Source: Acidobacteriota bacterium
Lineage (GTDB): Bacteria > Acidobacteriota > Terriglobia > Terriglobales > Acidobacteriaceae
Assembly: GCA_021802085.1 (NCBI GenBank)
Contig: JAKAAZ010000015.1
Coordinates: 1-26,966, forward strand
DNA length: 26,966 bases
Direction of reading: 5' to 3'
Part shown: piece by piece, positions 1 to 7,645 of the stretch
How positions within the stretch are numbered: position 1 is the first letter of the stretch
Layout of the letters: each line of letters starts with the position of its first letter
Translations under genes and position numbers: made by a program
The notes under the pieces: generated by a model
The model's input: only the letters and a program-made list of their open reading frames with translations
The model's database searches: none
What the model was told of the DNA's origin: nothing

Positions 1-161
1 GACGGATCAAGATTATGCGGTTTCGACCCGCGAATATCAGACTGATCGATCGTCGCTAAAATCTGCCCCGACTGCTGCTCGCCCTGTCCTCGGAAAACGA
101 CCAATGCAACGACAACGACAAAAACAAAAACAACCCCACAGTTTCGCAGGAGTTGACAGGG
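1..161 (-). other. Possible 5' part of a minus-strand gene running off the window
   Basis: On the minus strand a frame without stops runs from an in-frame TGA at 164-162 to the left edge. It encodes a basic start, a run of hydrophobic residues rich in Val and Phe, then a polar stretch, which resembles a signal peptide or membrane anchor followed by a mature protein. No ATG is present in this frame; TTG at 104 or CTG at 149 are the only candidate starts, and no convincing ribosome site is seen. It may also be chance in AT-rich spacer DNA. The product cannot be named. Confidence 0.2.
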
Positions 162-210
162 TCACTCCATATCAGGGCGAATGTACAGAGAATGTATTCA
201 AAACAAAGAT

Positions 211-340
211 GAGTCATTCTGAGCGAAGCGAAGAATCCAGAGGGTGATCGCAGAGTGTACGATGCGCATATCTTCCTGGGTTCTTCGCTGCGCAGTGCGG
301 AGCCTGCCCTGAGCGAAGTTCGAAGGGTCCAAAATGACTC
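211..340. repeat. Dispersed palindromic repeat element
   Basis: The stretch is bounded by GAGTCATT at 211-218 and its inverse AATGACTC at 333-340. Inside are the typical repeat words CTGAGCGAAGCGAAGAATCC (219-238) and CCTGAGCGAAGTTCGAAGGG (308-327), which are partly inverted copies of each other. A related copy lies at 11548-11590. No coding frame with protein character is seen across it. Such units are scattered between genes in acidobacterial and other soil genomes (general knowledge). Most of the gene-free first 384 bases is this element plus AT-rich spacer. Confidence 0.6.
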
Positions 341-384
341 TCTCCCGCAAAAACTGCACGAACTGTAAATCCGCTTTAGGAACT

Positions 385-816
385 TTATCCGCCGCTGAGC
401 GCCTGAACATACTTGTCCGGCAGCGCGCACTTGATCATCGCGCGATCGGTAACGACGTGCGTGGTTTCGCCTTCAGCGAGCAATTGCCGATCGTGAACGC
501 GCAGGATGCGATAGCGAAATTTCAGGACCGCTCCGCGCACTGCGGTCACACGCGTTTCAATGATGAGTTCATCATCGTAGCGGGCGGGCGCTTTGTAGCG
601 GCAGCTCACTTCGACCACTGGAATAAAGCAGTCGTCTTCGACTTCCATGCTCTTGTAATCGAAGCCGAGCTGGCGCAGCAATTCCACCCGGCCAATTTCA
701 AACCAAACCAGAAAATTGGCGTAGTAGACCACGCCCATCTGGTCGGTCTCCGCATACCGCACGCGCAGGCGAACTTCACTGGCGGGTTCGTTACTGCTCG
801 AAGATTGTTCTTTCAC
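385..816 (-). CDS. Acyl-CoA thioesterase, YbgC/4-hydroxybenzoyl-CoA thioesterase family
   Basis: Single hotdog-fold thioesterase of 143 residues, the usual length for the family. The diagnostic N-terminal motif is visible as YAETDQMGVVYYANF at residues 21-35; Asp25 aligns with the catalytic aspartate of YbgC-type enzymes. It hydrolyses acyl-CoA esters, probably short-chain or branched ones, in the cytoplasm. The start is a GTG whose last bases overlap the TGA of the upstream enoyl-CoA hydratase (GTGA at 816-813), so translation is probably coupled. As the last gene of a leucine-degradation-like run it may recycle CoA from stalled intermediates, but the substrate is inference. Tol-Pal-associated YbgC is an alternative, though no tol genes are nearby. 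Confidence 0.85.
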   Translation of the reverse strand: MKEQSSSSNEPASEVRLRVRYAETDQMGVVYYANFLVWFEIGRVELLRQLGFDYKSMEVEDDCFIPVVEVSCRYKAPARYDDELIIETRVTAVRGAVLKFRYRILRVHDRQLLAEGETTHVVTDRAMIKCALPDKYVQALSGG

Positions 817-1637
817 GCTTTTTTCTCTGTGGAATGGTGGTTGTCCTTATCGCGCTTACAGGAGGGCCAGTTGGGAGAGCGCCGTTCAAGAAACGAGGAG
901 ACGCCTTCGCGAAAATCCTCGGAACTGCGCACGGTGGCATGCATTTCGACAGCAGCCTGGAGTTGTCGATCGAGCCGGTCTTTGACTTGGGCGGAAAGCA
1001 ATTGCTTGGTCGCCCGCATGGATACCGGGCTGTTCCGCATCAGTTGGCGCGCCAAGTGACAGGCTCGCTCCATCACGCTGATATCACGCACCACTTCATT
1101 CACCAGTCCCATCTCCAATGCCTCTTCCGCAGAAATCAACCGCGCCGTCAGCAGCAGGTCGCGCGCTTGCTTTTCTCCTACCTGCAGGCTCAGGAAGGCG
1201 GAGACGATGGCCGGCACAAACCCGATGCGGGCCTCGGTATATCCGAACTTGGCTTCAGGAACCGTCAGAGTGAAATCGCAGACAGTCGCCAGCCCCATGC
1301 CCCCTGCGATGGCATGTCCGTTGACGGCGGCAATGGTCGGCAGCGGCAAGTCATACAGGCTGCGCAGCAGCCTCGCCATGCGACCCGCGTCCGCATTATG
1401 CTCGGAATGCGTTTTGCTCATCAGGGACTGGAGATGTTCCAGATCGAGCCCGGCGCAAAACGCGGGTCCGCGCCCGGTGAGGATGAGGACACCCGAACTG
1501 CGGTCCTGCAAATTGTCGAGGGTGGCGATGAGTTCCTCGATCATGTCCGGAGTGAGCGCATTGCGGCGCTCGGACCGGTCGAAGGTGATCGTGACGATTT
1601 CTTCCTTCTCTGTGATGTATAGCGTTCGATAAGCCAT
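813..1637 (-). CDS. Enoyl-CoA hydratase/isomerase family, probable methylglutaconyl-CoA hydratase (LiuC-like)
   Basis: Crotonase-fold protein of 274 residues. Visible motifs are the oxyanion-hole segments FCAGLDL and AVNGHAIAGGMGLA, and the FGYTEARIGFVPA segment carrying the Glu that matches the second catalytic glutamate of crotonase. The first catalytic Glu is replaced in GGMGLA, as is common in LiuC/GnyH-type methylglutaconyl-CoA hydratases, which would turn 3-methylglutaconyl-CoA into HMG-CoA. The start chosen is ATG at 1637, with a GGGAGGG ribosome site just upstream; the open frame extends 22 codons further without support. It overlaps the thioesterase by four bases and lies 227 bases after the HMG-CoA lyase gene. 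Fold is certain, exact substrate inferred from neighbours. Confidence 0.8.
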   Translation of the reverse strand: MAYRTLYITEKEEIVTITFDRSERRNALTPDMIEELIATLDNLQDRSSGVLILTGRGPAFCAGLDLEHLQSLMSKTHSEHNADAGRMARLLRSLYDLPLPTIAAVNGHAIAGGMGLATVCDFTLTVPEAKFGYTEARIGFVPAIVSAFLSLQVGEKQARDLLLTARLISAEEALEMGLVNEVVRDISVMERACHLARQLMRNSPVSMRATKQLLSAQVKDRLDRQLQAAVEMHATVRSSEDFREGVSSFLERRSPNWPSCKRDKDNHHSTEKKA

Positions 1638-1815
1638 GCAGCCCTCCCAATGAAAACACCAGGTGGAACGAATCATGGTAACCGGGAACGAGGCCTGCGT
1701 CATCTATTTTGCATCCTGCGGCGTGGAGGAACGCCGTGCGGCGGCAAAGCGTGTTTATTGCGCAGCCTCAATGCAGACAAAATGCCTGCTTTCATTAGTA
1801 AGCTTTGTGGGCCAT

Positions 1816-1852
1816 ACGTTCACGCGTGCTTCGACAGACTTCGCGTGAACGT
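1816..1852 (-). terminator. Perfect 11-bp hairpin downstream of the HMG-CoA lyase gene
   Basis: The arms ACGTTCACGCG (1816-1826) and CGCGTGAACGT (1842-1852) are exact inverse complements around a 15-base loop. The structure starts 12 bases after the HMG-CoA lyase stop codon and precedes the enoyl-CoA hydratase gene by about 180 bases. There is no T run on either side, so it is not a textbook intrinsic terminator. It could be an attenuator, an RNA-processing site or a protein-binding palindrome between the two halves of the operon. Confidence 0.3.
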
Positions 1853-1864
1853 CGCGCGATACCG

Positions 1865-2737
1865 CTACTGGATGGACGGGCCAAACTCGGCGGAAATCTG
1901 GCGCGTGCGAGCGAGAATATCTTCCAGCGGGACCAGCGGTGGCAACTGGGCACCCGCGCCACGAAGTGCTGCGAGCGCCTGCTCCGTCGCAATGTTGCCG
2001 ACCAGCGCGTCCTGTGCAAAGGGGCACCCACCCAGCCCTGCGAGCGCCATATCGAATCGGCGACAGCCCGCGTTGTAGGCGGCGAGAATTTTCGCCTCCA
2101 CCGCGTCGGGGCGACCGTGCAGGTGCACGCCAAATTCCACACGATCGTCGGTTGCGAGCACAGCGGATACGAGCGAGCCAATCTGCTCCGGGCCAGCGAC
2201 GCCAACCGTGTCGGCGAGAGAAATTTGCTCGACGCCCATTTCCGTCAGAAGCCCGCAGGCATCTACGACTTCATCCAGACTCCACGGATCGCCATACGGA
2301 TTGCCGAAGGCCATCGAGATGTAGACGACCAGGTCGAGCCCAGCGCGATACGCCACCTCTGCAATGTCATCGAGCGCGTCAAGAGACTCTTCTGGCGTCT
2401 GATGTTGGTTCCGCTCAAGGAAACCGGGTGAGACAGAATACGGAAAGCCGAGGGTGCGGACGGACTCTGTCGCGACAGCGCGCTCAGCGCCCTTTTCGTT
2501 GACCACGATGCCGATGATTTCGATCTCCTCAGGAGCCTGCAGCAGACGCAGCACCTGCTCGGAGTCGGCCATCTGCGGCACGGCTTTGGGCGACACGAAG
2601 GAGACCGCATCGATGTGCCGGAACCCGGCTGCGATGAGTTCTCGCAGATAGGTGGCCTTCACTTCGGCGGGAATGATCTTCGGAAATCCCTGCCATGCAT
2701 CTCTCGTGCATTCAATAACTTTTACGATATTGTTCAT
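1865..2737 (-). CDS. mvaB: Hydroxymethylglutaryl-CoA lyase
   Basis: TIM-barrel lyase of 290 residues that splits HMG-CoA into acetyl-CoA and acetoacetate, the last step of leucine catabolism. Seen motifs: the Arg-Asp pair at residues 12-13 in ECTRDAWQ (family RDGLQ position), FVSPKAVPQMAD near residue 47, LADTVGV, the metal-ligand HLH, and the active-site loop GLGGCPFA with its Cys. The usual HxHDTYG segment is HLHGRPD here, matching the divergent branch known from Bacteroidetes-like enzymes rather than the mitochondrial type. The gene starts 8 bases after the GH18-like gene and has only a weak ribosome site, which suggests coupling. A related aldolase-type acyl-CoA lyase cannot be fully excluded. 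Confidence 0.85.
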   Translation of the reverse strand: MNNIVKVIECTRDAWQGFPKIIPAEVKATYLRELIAAGFRHIDAVSFVSPKAVPQMADSEQVLRLLQAPEEIEIIGIVVNEKGAERAVATESVRTLGFPYSVSPGFLERNQHQTPEESLDALDDIAEVAYRAGLDLVVYISMAFGNPYGDPWSLDEVVDACGLLTEMGVEQISLADTVGVAGPEQIGSLVSAVLATDDRVEFGVHLHGRPDAVEAKILAAYNAGCRRFDMALAGLGGCPFAQDALVGNIATEQALAALRGAGAQLPPLVPLEDILARTRQISAEFGPSIQ

Positions 2738-2745
2738 GTTTTACA

Positions 2746-3777
2746 TTATCCTGGAAACGCCGCTTCCAAACCTCGAGACCAGCCATTGATGTCCGGCGCA
2801 ACCTGCCGATAATCCCAGAGTGCCACGCCGTTCAGCTTGCCTGCCTGCAGGTCTGCGCACGATTGATTGATGGCGGCAATCGTCTGCTGGCAAAATTCCA
2901 AAGGCTGCTTGGCCTGCGGTTCAAACGTGGGAGTCAAAAAATGCAGCGGCTGCGAAATTCCGAACTGGTCGGGCGTCGTCGACAATGGACCGGCCAGCTG
3001 GGTTCGATAATAGTCGGCGATAGTGCCCTCCACGACAACGCCGCCTTCATAGAATTGCACGTTCAGCCAGTCGACATTGTTCCCCCGCGGCGTGCGTGTG
3101 CCTTCGAGCAGGCTGATTTTCCGCCCCTCGACGGACATGGCCTTGACATACATTTCCGCTGCCACGGGAGAAATAGGCGCGTGGGTCACCAGGTGCGTGG
3201 GATGCACGCGCTTATATTCATTAGTCAGATCTACAATCGTTTTTCCATAATCTCGATGCACGCCTATCCAGTTTTCCAGTCCGCCTTGCTGCGGCTCCAA
3301 ATCAATGTCGATTCCGTCCAGTCCGAGCGGCGCGATGATTTCTTCCGTCAACTGACGCACAAACGCAGGCACGCCAACGCTGCGGATCGCCCCAAAGGTT
3401 GGCGTATGCCCCCAGCCGCCAATGGAGATTTGAATCCGCTTCCGGGCGGCGAAACCGGCGCGCAACTGCGCCAGCAGTGCTGGAACCCGCGGGGCCAAGG
3501 AAGCCACGGCGTTGTCGTTGTAGAGAAGGCTGAGCTTTCCGCCCCCCATGCTTGCCTCGAGAAATGACAGAATCAGCACGTTGAATCCGCTGGAACCAAG
3601 CGTGTCCACCAGAGTGCGCTGCCTGGCGGGATTCGTTTCTGTCAGGTCCGCCATCACGTAAAGAATGCGCCTCGGCGAATTGGGCACAGAACCGGAGCCC
3701 CTCTGGGACATACCGCGGATTGAACTGCCCGCGAGCGCCGCGGCTAATGATGACGACAGAAATTCTCGGCGGTTCAT
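2746..3777 (-). CDS. Tat-exported GH18-family glycoside hydrolase (chitinase-like)
   Basis: Protein of 343 residues. The N-terminus carries a twin-arginine signal (MNRREFL followed by a short Ala-rich hydrophobic stretch), so export in folded form is likely. The GH18 barrel is shown by SIGGWG at 118-123 and LDGIDIDLE at 153-161, an intact DxxDxDxE with the catalytic acid Glu161; strand-end Gln, Tyr and Trp residues (NVQFYEGG, GVALWDY) also fit. The expected reaction is hydrolysis of beta-1,4-N-acetylglucosamine polymers or related glycans outside the cytoplasm. No carbohydrate-binding module is present. It sits 26 bases after the carboxylase gene and 8 before the lyase gene, all on the same strand, which is odd for an exported glycosidase. 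Confidence 0.8.
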   Translation of the reverse strand: MNRREFLSSSLAAALAGSSIRGMSQRGSGSVPNSPRRILYVMADLTETNPARQRTLVDTLGSSGFNVLILSFLEASMGGGKLSLLYNDNAVASLAPRVPALLAQLRAGFAARKRIQISIGGWGHTPTFGAIRSVGVPAFVRQLTEEIIAPLGLDGIDIDLEPQQGGLENWIGVHRDYGKTIVDLTNEYKRVHPTHLVTHAPISPVAAEMYVKAMSVEGRKISLLEGTRTPRGNNVDWLNVQFYEGGVVVEGTIADYYRTQLAGPLSTTPDQFGISQPLHFLTPTFEPQAKQPLEFCQQTIAAINQSCADLQAGKLNGVALWDYRQVAPDINGWSRGLEAAFPG

Positions 3778-3803
3778 GGTGGGATGTATCTCCGTCCACG
3801 CAG

Positions 3804-5531
3804 TCAGGTTTGTAGGATGCCAGGATGGAAGCGCGGGACTTCCGGGTTCAGCGCGGCCGCTTCCAGGGCCATCGCCAGTACGTCGCGGGTTTTTCTGGGA
3901 TCGATGATCGCATCCACCCAGAGACGCGCGGCTGCGTAACGCGGATCGGTCTGCTCGTCGTAGGCAGCTTTGGTCGAGTCGAACAACTCCTTCTTTTCCG
4001 CATCGCTGAGCGCGTGACCACTACGTTCCAACTGCTTGATTCTGATCTCCACCAAGGTGTTGGCGGCGGAGGCTCCGCTCATCACGGCATACTTTGCCGT
4101 CGGCCACGCGAAGATAAATCGCGGATCGTAGGCCTTGCCGCACATGGCGTAGTTCCCTGCTCCGAAGGAACCGCCGACGATGACGGAGATTTTCGGCACC
4201 ACGCTGTTCGACACGGCGGACACCATCTTCGCGCCGGAGCGAATGATGCCGCTCCATTCCGCATCGCGACCCACCATAAATCCGTTCACATCGTGCAGAA
4301 AAATCAACGGAATCAGGTTCTGATTGCAATCCATGATGAAGCGCGCGGCCTTGTCGGCGGAATCGGGATAGATGACGCCGCCAAATTCCATGTGCTTCTC
4401 GCCCGTCTGGCTGGTCTGCATTTGGCGCGATTTCTGATTGGCGACGATGCCGACGGCAAAACCGGCGACGCGCGCATACCCGCAGAGCAGCGTAGGGCCG
4501 TAGTCCGGCTTGTACTCGTCAAACCGCGAACCATCCACGATGCGCGCAAGGATCGCGTGCATATCGTAGCTGTGCGTCACGGCGGCGGGATCGGGGTTGA
4601 GAATGCCGAGCAGATCTTCGGCGGAATATTTTGGCGCGTCGGTAGCATCGTCATAGGCAATGCGATCGAAGGGCGCGGGTGCGGGATGCCCGAGTCGCGC
4701 GACCAGCGAGCGCAGGCGAGCGATGCAGAGAGGATCGTTCGGCTCCTTGAAGTCGACGGTGCCGGAGATTTCCGCGTGCATCGCGGCGCCGCCCAGCTCC
4801 TCGGCGGAAACTTTCTGGCCGATCGCGGCCTGCACCAGCGCCGGGCCGGCAAGAAACAATCCGCTGCCCTCGGTCATCAACACGTGGTCCGTCATCACCG
4901 GCAGATACGCGCCTCCGGCAACGCACATGCCCATGATGGCGGTCATCTGCGGAATGCCGCGCGCCGACATCACGGCGTTGTTGCGAAAGACGCGGCCAAA
5001 ATCGTCCTGATCGGGAAAAACATCTTCCTGCAGCGGCAGAAAGACCCCCGCCGAATCCACCAGGTACAGCGTCGGGATGTGATTCTCCATGGCAATGTGC
5101 TGCGCGCGCAGCACCTTCTTGGCCGTCATGGGGAAAAATGCGCCAGCCTTCACCGTGGCGTCGTTGGCGATGATCATCACCAGGCGTCCTGCGACGCGAC
5201 CAACGCCGGTAACAACTCCGGCAGCGGGCGCGCCGCCATAGTCGGCATACATACCGTGCGCGGCGTAGATGCTGAGTTCGTGAAACTCCGTGCCAGGATC
5301 GAGGAGCAACTTCAAACGCTCGCGGGCGGTAAGACGATTCTTCGCGTGTTGCGCTTCGATGGCCTTCCCACCGCCGCCCTGCCGGATGACAGCCCGCTCG
5401 GCTTCGAACGCCGCCAGCAAGGAGCGCATGGCGGTTGCATTCGCCTGACAGCGCTCGCTGGCCGGCTCCATCGCGGCCGGAAGCACGTTTGGCGGTAAAT
5501 CGCTGGGCGGGTGGGGGCTGTTCGCAGTCAT
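3804..5531 (-). CDS. mccB: Acyl-CoA carboxylase carboxyltransferase subunit, probable methylcrotonyl-CoA carboxylase beta chain
   Basis: Carboxyltransferase of about 575 residues with the N- and C-terminal crotonase-like halves of the family. Visible: NRLTARERLKLLLDPG, the acyl-CoA-binding GMCVAGGAYLPVMTDHVL, EGSGLFLAGPALV, and the second-half GGSFGAGNYAMCGKAYDPR. It transfers CO2 from biotin to 3-methylcrotonyl-CoA (or a similar acyl-CoA). Assignment to the leucine enzyme rests on the HMG-CoA lyase and LiuC-like hydratase downstream; propionyl- or geranyl-CoA carboxylase are alternatives. The biotin carboxylase/BCCP alpha subunit is not in this window. The start is ATG at 5531; a TTG two codons earlier is possible. 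It is first in the minus-strand run, with a roughly 100-base divergent spacer before the next gene. Confidence 0.85.
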   Translation of the reverse strand: MTANSPHPPSDLPPNVLPAAMEPASERCQANATAMRSLLAAFEAERAVIRQGGGGKAIEAQHAKNRLTARERLKLLLDPGTEFHELSIYAAHGMYADYGGAPAAGVVTGVGRVAGRLVMIIANDATVKAGAFFPMTAKKVLRAQHIAMENHIPTLYLVDSAGVFLPLQEDVFPDQDDFGRVFRNNAVMSARGIPQMTAIMGMCVAGGAYLPVMTDHVLMTEGSGLFLAGPALVQAAIGQKVSAEELGGAAMHAEISGTVDFKEPNDPLCIARLRSLVARLGHPAPAPFDRIAYDDATDAPKYSAEDLLGILNPDPAAVTHSYDMHAILARIVDGSRFDEYKPDYGPTLLCGYARVAGFAVGIVANQKSRQMQTSQTGEKHMEFGGVIYPDSADKAARFIMDCNQNLIPLIFLHDVNGFMVGRDAEWSGIIRSGAKMVSAVSNSVVPKISVIVGGSFGAGNYAMCGKAYDPRFIFAWPTAKYAVMSGASAANTLVEIRIKQLERSGHALSDAEKKELFDSTKAAYDEQTDPRYAAARLWVDAIIDPRKTRDVLAMALEAAALNPEVPRFHPGILQT

Positions 5532-5639
5532 AGGCAAAGAAGCAAAGCCTGCTCAGCATAGAACACTGCGGAGATTGGCGCAAATAGGCTCATGCGTTCG
5601 GCGCGAATGAGAGCTATATTCATCTGTCAGGGGAAAACT

Positions 5640-6053
5640 ATGACGGAAAAGCAGGCAGGTGTACTTTCCGACTTTGAACGGATCGAAGTGTTGCTGCACG
5701 AATACGATTCGCTGCGGGACGAAATTCAGCAGCGCATCGGCCACGTCTATCAGGTCGTCATTATCTGCGCCGTGCTGGCCACCTGGCTGCTTGGCCGCGA
5801 CCTGGATGGGCGCTTCTGGGCGGGCGCAGCGTTGCTGATCTTGTTGATTGCTGCTTTCGGCTGGTTCAACGGCGAGGACATCAAGCGGGCCGCCGCGCAA
5901 CTGCGCGGCATTGAGCAGCACATCAATCACCTGACCGGCGAGGAACTGCTGACCTGGGAGACGCATTATGGCGGGGCCATCGCGGGCTACTGGGGGCGGC
6001 CCAGGCCAGCCCACGTGGAAGCCCGCGCGAAGAAATTGCGCGCGAAGACTTAG
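5640..6053 (+). CDS. Small two-helix membrane protein, function unknown
   Basis: Predicted 137-residue protein. An acidic N-terminal helix with heptad-like spacing (about residues 8-32) leads into two hydrophobic segments (about 34-49, VVIICAVLATWLLG, and 56-73, FWAGAALLILLIAAF). A charged helix and a basic tail ending in RAKKLRAKT follow, so both ends are probably cytoplasmic. The start at 5640 follows CAGGGGAAAACT, a reasonable ribosome site; 16 codons upstream in frame look spurious. The stop overlaps that of the convergent carbonic anhydrase remnant by four bases. I do not recognise a family; it could be a sensor or a scaffold anchored in the membrane. Confidence 0.65.
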   Translation: MTEKQAGVLSDFERIEVLLHEYDSLRDEIQQRIGHVYQVVIICAVLATWLLGRDLDGRFWAGAALLILLIAAFGWFNGEDIKRAAAQLRGIEQHINHLTGEELLTWETHYGGAIAGYWGRPRPAHVEARAKKLRAKT

Positions 6054-6605
6054 CTCAGCAGTGTGACGACGCCGGAGCCGATGTCGTAATATCCGGCGAC
6101 AACTTTCAATTGGCCTTTCTTGATTTTTTCGGAAACCACGGTGGACGCCTGACTCAATAACTTGGCCCGGATCTTCGCATTCGCCTTGGCTATCGCTTTG
6201 TAATCTGGATCCGTCTCATCCACATCTGGCTGCAAGTGCGCGTAGAGAGAGCTGATTTGTCCGGGGACCGCCTTCCCTGCTACTGCCGCTTTGACCGCGA
6301 CGGAGTTGCTGTGGCCCAGCACCAGAATCACCTTGGTGCCCAGCACGGCCACTCCATACTCCAGGCTGCCGAGGATTTCCGGCGTAATGATGTTGCCGGC
6401 GACGCGGGTCACAAAGAGATGGCCAATGGTTTGGTCGAAGACAATCTCGACGGGTACCCGTGAGTCGGCGCAGGCAAGCACGGCGGCGATGCCGCCTGCA
6501 ACAACTCCGGCGAACGCGGCCGATTCCGCAGAGAAAATTCCAGCGCGAGTGCTGAATGGACGCTGCGACGGGCAGGATTGGGTCGGACGATGTTGAATCT
6601 GGCAT
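6050..6605 (-). pseudogene. Decayed beta-class carbonic anhydrase with Tat-like leader
   Basis: The C-terminal half is clearly a beta carbonic anhydrase: ACADSRVPVEIVFDQ, LFVTRVAGNI, LGSLEYGV and VVAGYYDIGSGVVTLL. Three faults are visible. (1) The ATG at 6605 has a good ribosome site (AAGGGG) and opens a leader with SRWNFLCG, a damaged Tat motif, but the hydrophobic part (AAFAGVVAGGIAA) continues only in another frame, so a frameshift lies near 6515-6530. (2) The leader joins directly to VLACADSR, so the roughly 60-residue N-terminal helical region of the family is missing. (3) The zinc-ligand motif HxxC reads GHSNSVAV, Ser replacing Cys. The frame can be extended upstream to 6832, but that part overlaps the aquaporin gene and has no family character. 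Loss of carbonic anhydrase activity is inferred. Confidence 0.65.
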
Positions 6606-6746
6606 GACTGGCCCCTTATGCGTGCAGCAAATAGATATAGAAATGCGACAGCCGCCTGGTTCGCGACTGGCTCAAGCGGGTAGGAATAAGGCAACCGCCC
6701 GCCTTCTGCTTTGGCAAAGAATGAGCGGTTCCGTTGCTGCGAATTT

Positions 6747-7508
6747 TCAATCCGGCTGGGCCGTATGGCGGCCGCGTTCCTGTTGCTGGCTGCCCAGTGC
6801 GCGTTCGGCCTGACGAGTGGTGATCTTCTCATCCGGCGTGCGGATCAGCGCATAGATGCCGGCGGCGATCGCGGCCCCAATCAACGGCGCGACGATAAAC
6901 AGCCAGAGTTGCTGGATGGCCCATCCTCCCACGAAGAGCGCTGGCCCGATGCTGCGGGCTGGGTTGACCGAGGTGTTGTCGATGGGAATGCTGACCAGAT
7001 GAATCAGCGTGAGGACCAGGCCGATCGCCAGGCCGGCAAAACCCACGGGGGCCTTGATGTCCGTCGCGCCCAGCACGGTCAGCACCAGGAACGCAGTCAG
7101 GATGATTTCCGTATGGAAAGCCGCATGCATGCCGTAGAGATCGGGAGAATGCATCCCGAAGCCATTGGCGCCAAGCCCGCTGATCGAGGCGACGTAGCCG
7201 CCCGGAACTCCGCGCGCAATCGTAAGGACCAGCCACGCGGCGATAATTGCGCCAAGGATTTGCGCGATGACATACATGGCTGCATCTTTGCCGCCGATCT
7301 TTCTGGATAGCAGGACGCCAAACGTGACGGCAGGATTGATGTGACAGCCTGAAATCGGCCCGATGGTGTACACCATTGCCAGCAGCGACAGGCCGAAAGC
7401 AAACGCGACTCCTTCATAGCCAATATGCTTGCCGGCCAGCACCGCGCTGCCGACACCGCCAAAGACCAGAACAAACGTCCCTACCAACTCCGCGAAATAT
7501 TTCTTCAT
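6747..7508 (-). CDS. aqpZ: Aquaporin Z-like water channel
   Basis: MIP-family channel of 253 residues with six membrane segments and the two half-helix NPA motifs, HINPAVTFG (N58) and NTSVNPARS (N182). His170, Thr179 and Arg185 with an upstream Phe fit the narrow aromatic/arginine filter of water-selective AqpZ rather than a glycerol facilitator. It lets water cross the inner membrane under osmotic change. A strong AGGAGG site precedes the ATG at 7508. The last 25 residues form a polar, Gln/Arg-rich cytoplasmic tail, longer than in E. coli AqpZ. It overlaps only the spurious upstream extension of the carbonic anhydrase frame, and is followed by 141 bases before that remnant's start. Confidence 0.93.
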   Translation of the reverse strand: MKKYFAELVGTFVLVFGGVGSAVLAGKHIGYEGVAFAFGLSLLAMVYTIGPISGCHINPAVTFGVLLSRKIGGKDAAMYVIAQILGAIIAAWLVLTIARGVPGGYVASISGLGANGFGMHSPDLYGMHAAFHTEIILTAFLVLTVLGATDIKAPVGFAGLAIGLVLTLIHLVSIPIDNTSVNPARSIGPALFVGGWAIQQLWLFIVAPLIGAAIAAGIYALIRTPDEKITTRQAERALGSQQQERGRHTAQPD

Positions 7509-7645
7509 GCATCCTCCTTGTCAATGAAATCCCACGCAATATACACCCGTGGAAACAGGAAGACCATGAAAAAATGGAGTCGACACGGATTACCCCACCG
7601 TAACGAGCGAAGGCGGGGCAATGCAGCGTGCAGTTTGGCGATTGT

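Noticed and set aside
834..1622. 262-codon plus-strand frame opposite the enoyl-CoA hydratase
   Set aside because: Shadow of the crotonase-family gene; no conserved motifs and no ribosome site.
3825..5498. 557-codon plus-strand open frame opposite the carboxylase gene
   Set aside because: Its translation is His/Arg/Gly-rich without any family motif, and it is antisense to a gene with many conserved motifs; long antisense frames are expected in GC-rich DNA.
6606..6832. Upstream part of the carbonic anhydrase open frame as a genuine N-terminus
   Set aside because: It overlaps the aquaporin C-terminus, lacks the family's helical N-terminal region and any signal peptide, while ATG 6605 has a proper ribosome site in another frame.
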